From contig DASPOF010000081.1 in the NCBI GenBank assembly GCA_035626155.1, positions 1 to 6,701 of the forward strand: 6,701 nucleotides of DNA, given 5' to 3'. Below are positions 6,688 through 6,701 of the stretch, piece by piece. Source of the stretch: DASPOF01 sp035626155 (lineage in GTDB: Bacteria; Desulfobacterota; Binatia; Binatales; Binataceae). Positions within the stretch are counted from its first letter, which is position 1, and each line of letters begins with the position of its first letter. Position numbers and translations under genes: made by a program. The notes under the pieces were generated by a model. That model was given only the letters and a program-made list of their open reading frames with translations, made no database searches and was not told the DNA's origin.

Positions 6688-6701
6688 TATCGATGGCCTA
6701 C

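Overview
The window is chromosomal-type, GC-rich bacterial DNA with three long genes, two short intergenic stretches and a non-coding right end. The high GC content, strong Shine-Dalgarno sites and gene types (membrane-bound hybrid sensor kinase, polyphosphate kinase 1, metallo-beta-lactamase-fold hydrolase) suggest a GC-rich Gram-negative bacterium, perhaps an uncultured proteobacterial or deltaproteobacterial/Binatota-like lineage. That placement is a low-confidence impression. No rRNA, tRNA, CRISPR array, transposase or phage gene was seen.

Layout: (1) 39-2948, plus strand, a hybrid histidine kinase: multi-pass membrane region, two tandem PAS domains, HisKA, HATPase_c and two receiver domains. 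Its frame is open to the left window edge, so the 5' end may be missing. (2) 2949-3030, an 82-bp convergent gap with a GC-rich hairpin placed directly after the next gene's stop. (3) 3031-5322, minus strand, polyphosphate kinase 1 with all main catalytic residues and non-conserved extensions at both ends. (4) 5323-5650, a 328-bp divergent intergenic region holding the ribosome binding sites of both neighbours but no convincing promoter. (5) 5651-6502, plus strand, an MBL-fold metallo-hydrolase with a complete dinuclear metal site. (6) 6503-6701, a 199-bp non-coding end with two tandem hairpins around a T8 tract (probable terminator), then a large near-perfect inverted repeat.

No two neighbouring genes run in the same direction, so each is probably transcribed alone. 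Nothing in the sequence ties the three into one pathway. Stress or nutrient sensing by the kinase together with polyphosphate synthesis is an attractive idea, but it would rest only on adjacency. The coding genes look ordinary. The least explained part is 6503-6701, with its mutually exclusive hairpins and its palindrome carrying four TCCACA/CCCACA-type motifs. I found no convincing evidence of an undescribed multi-gene system.
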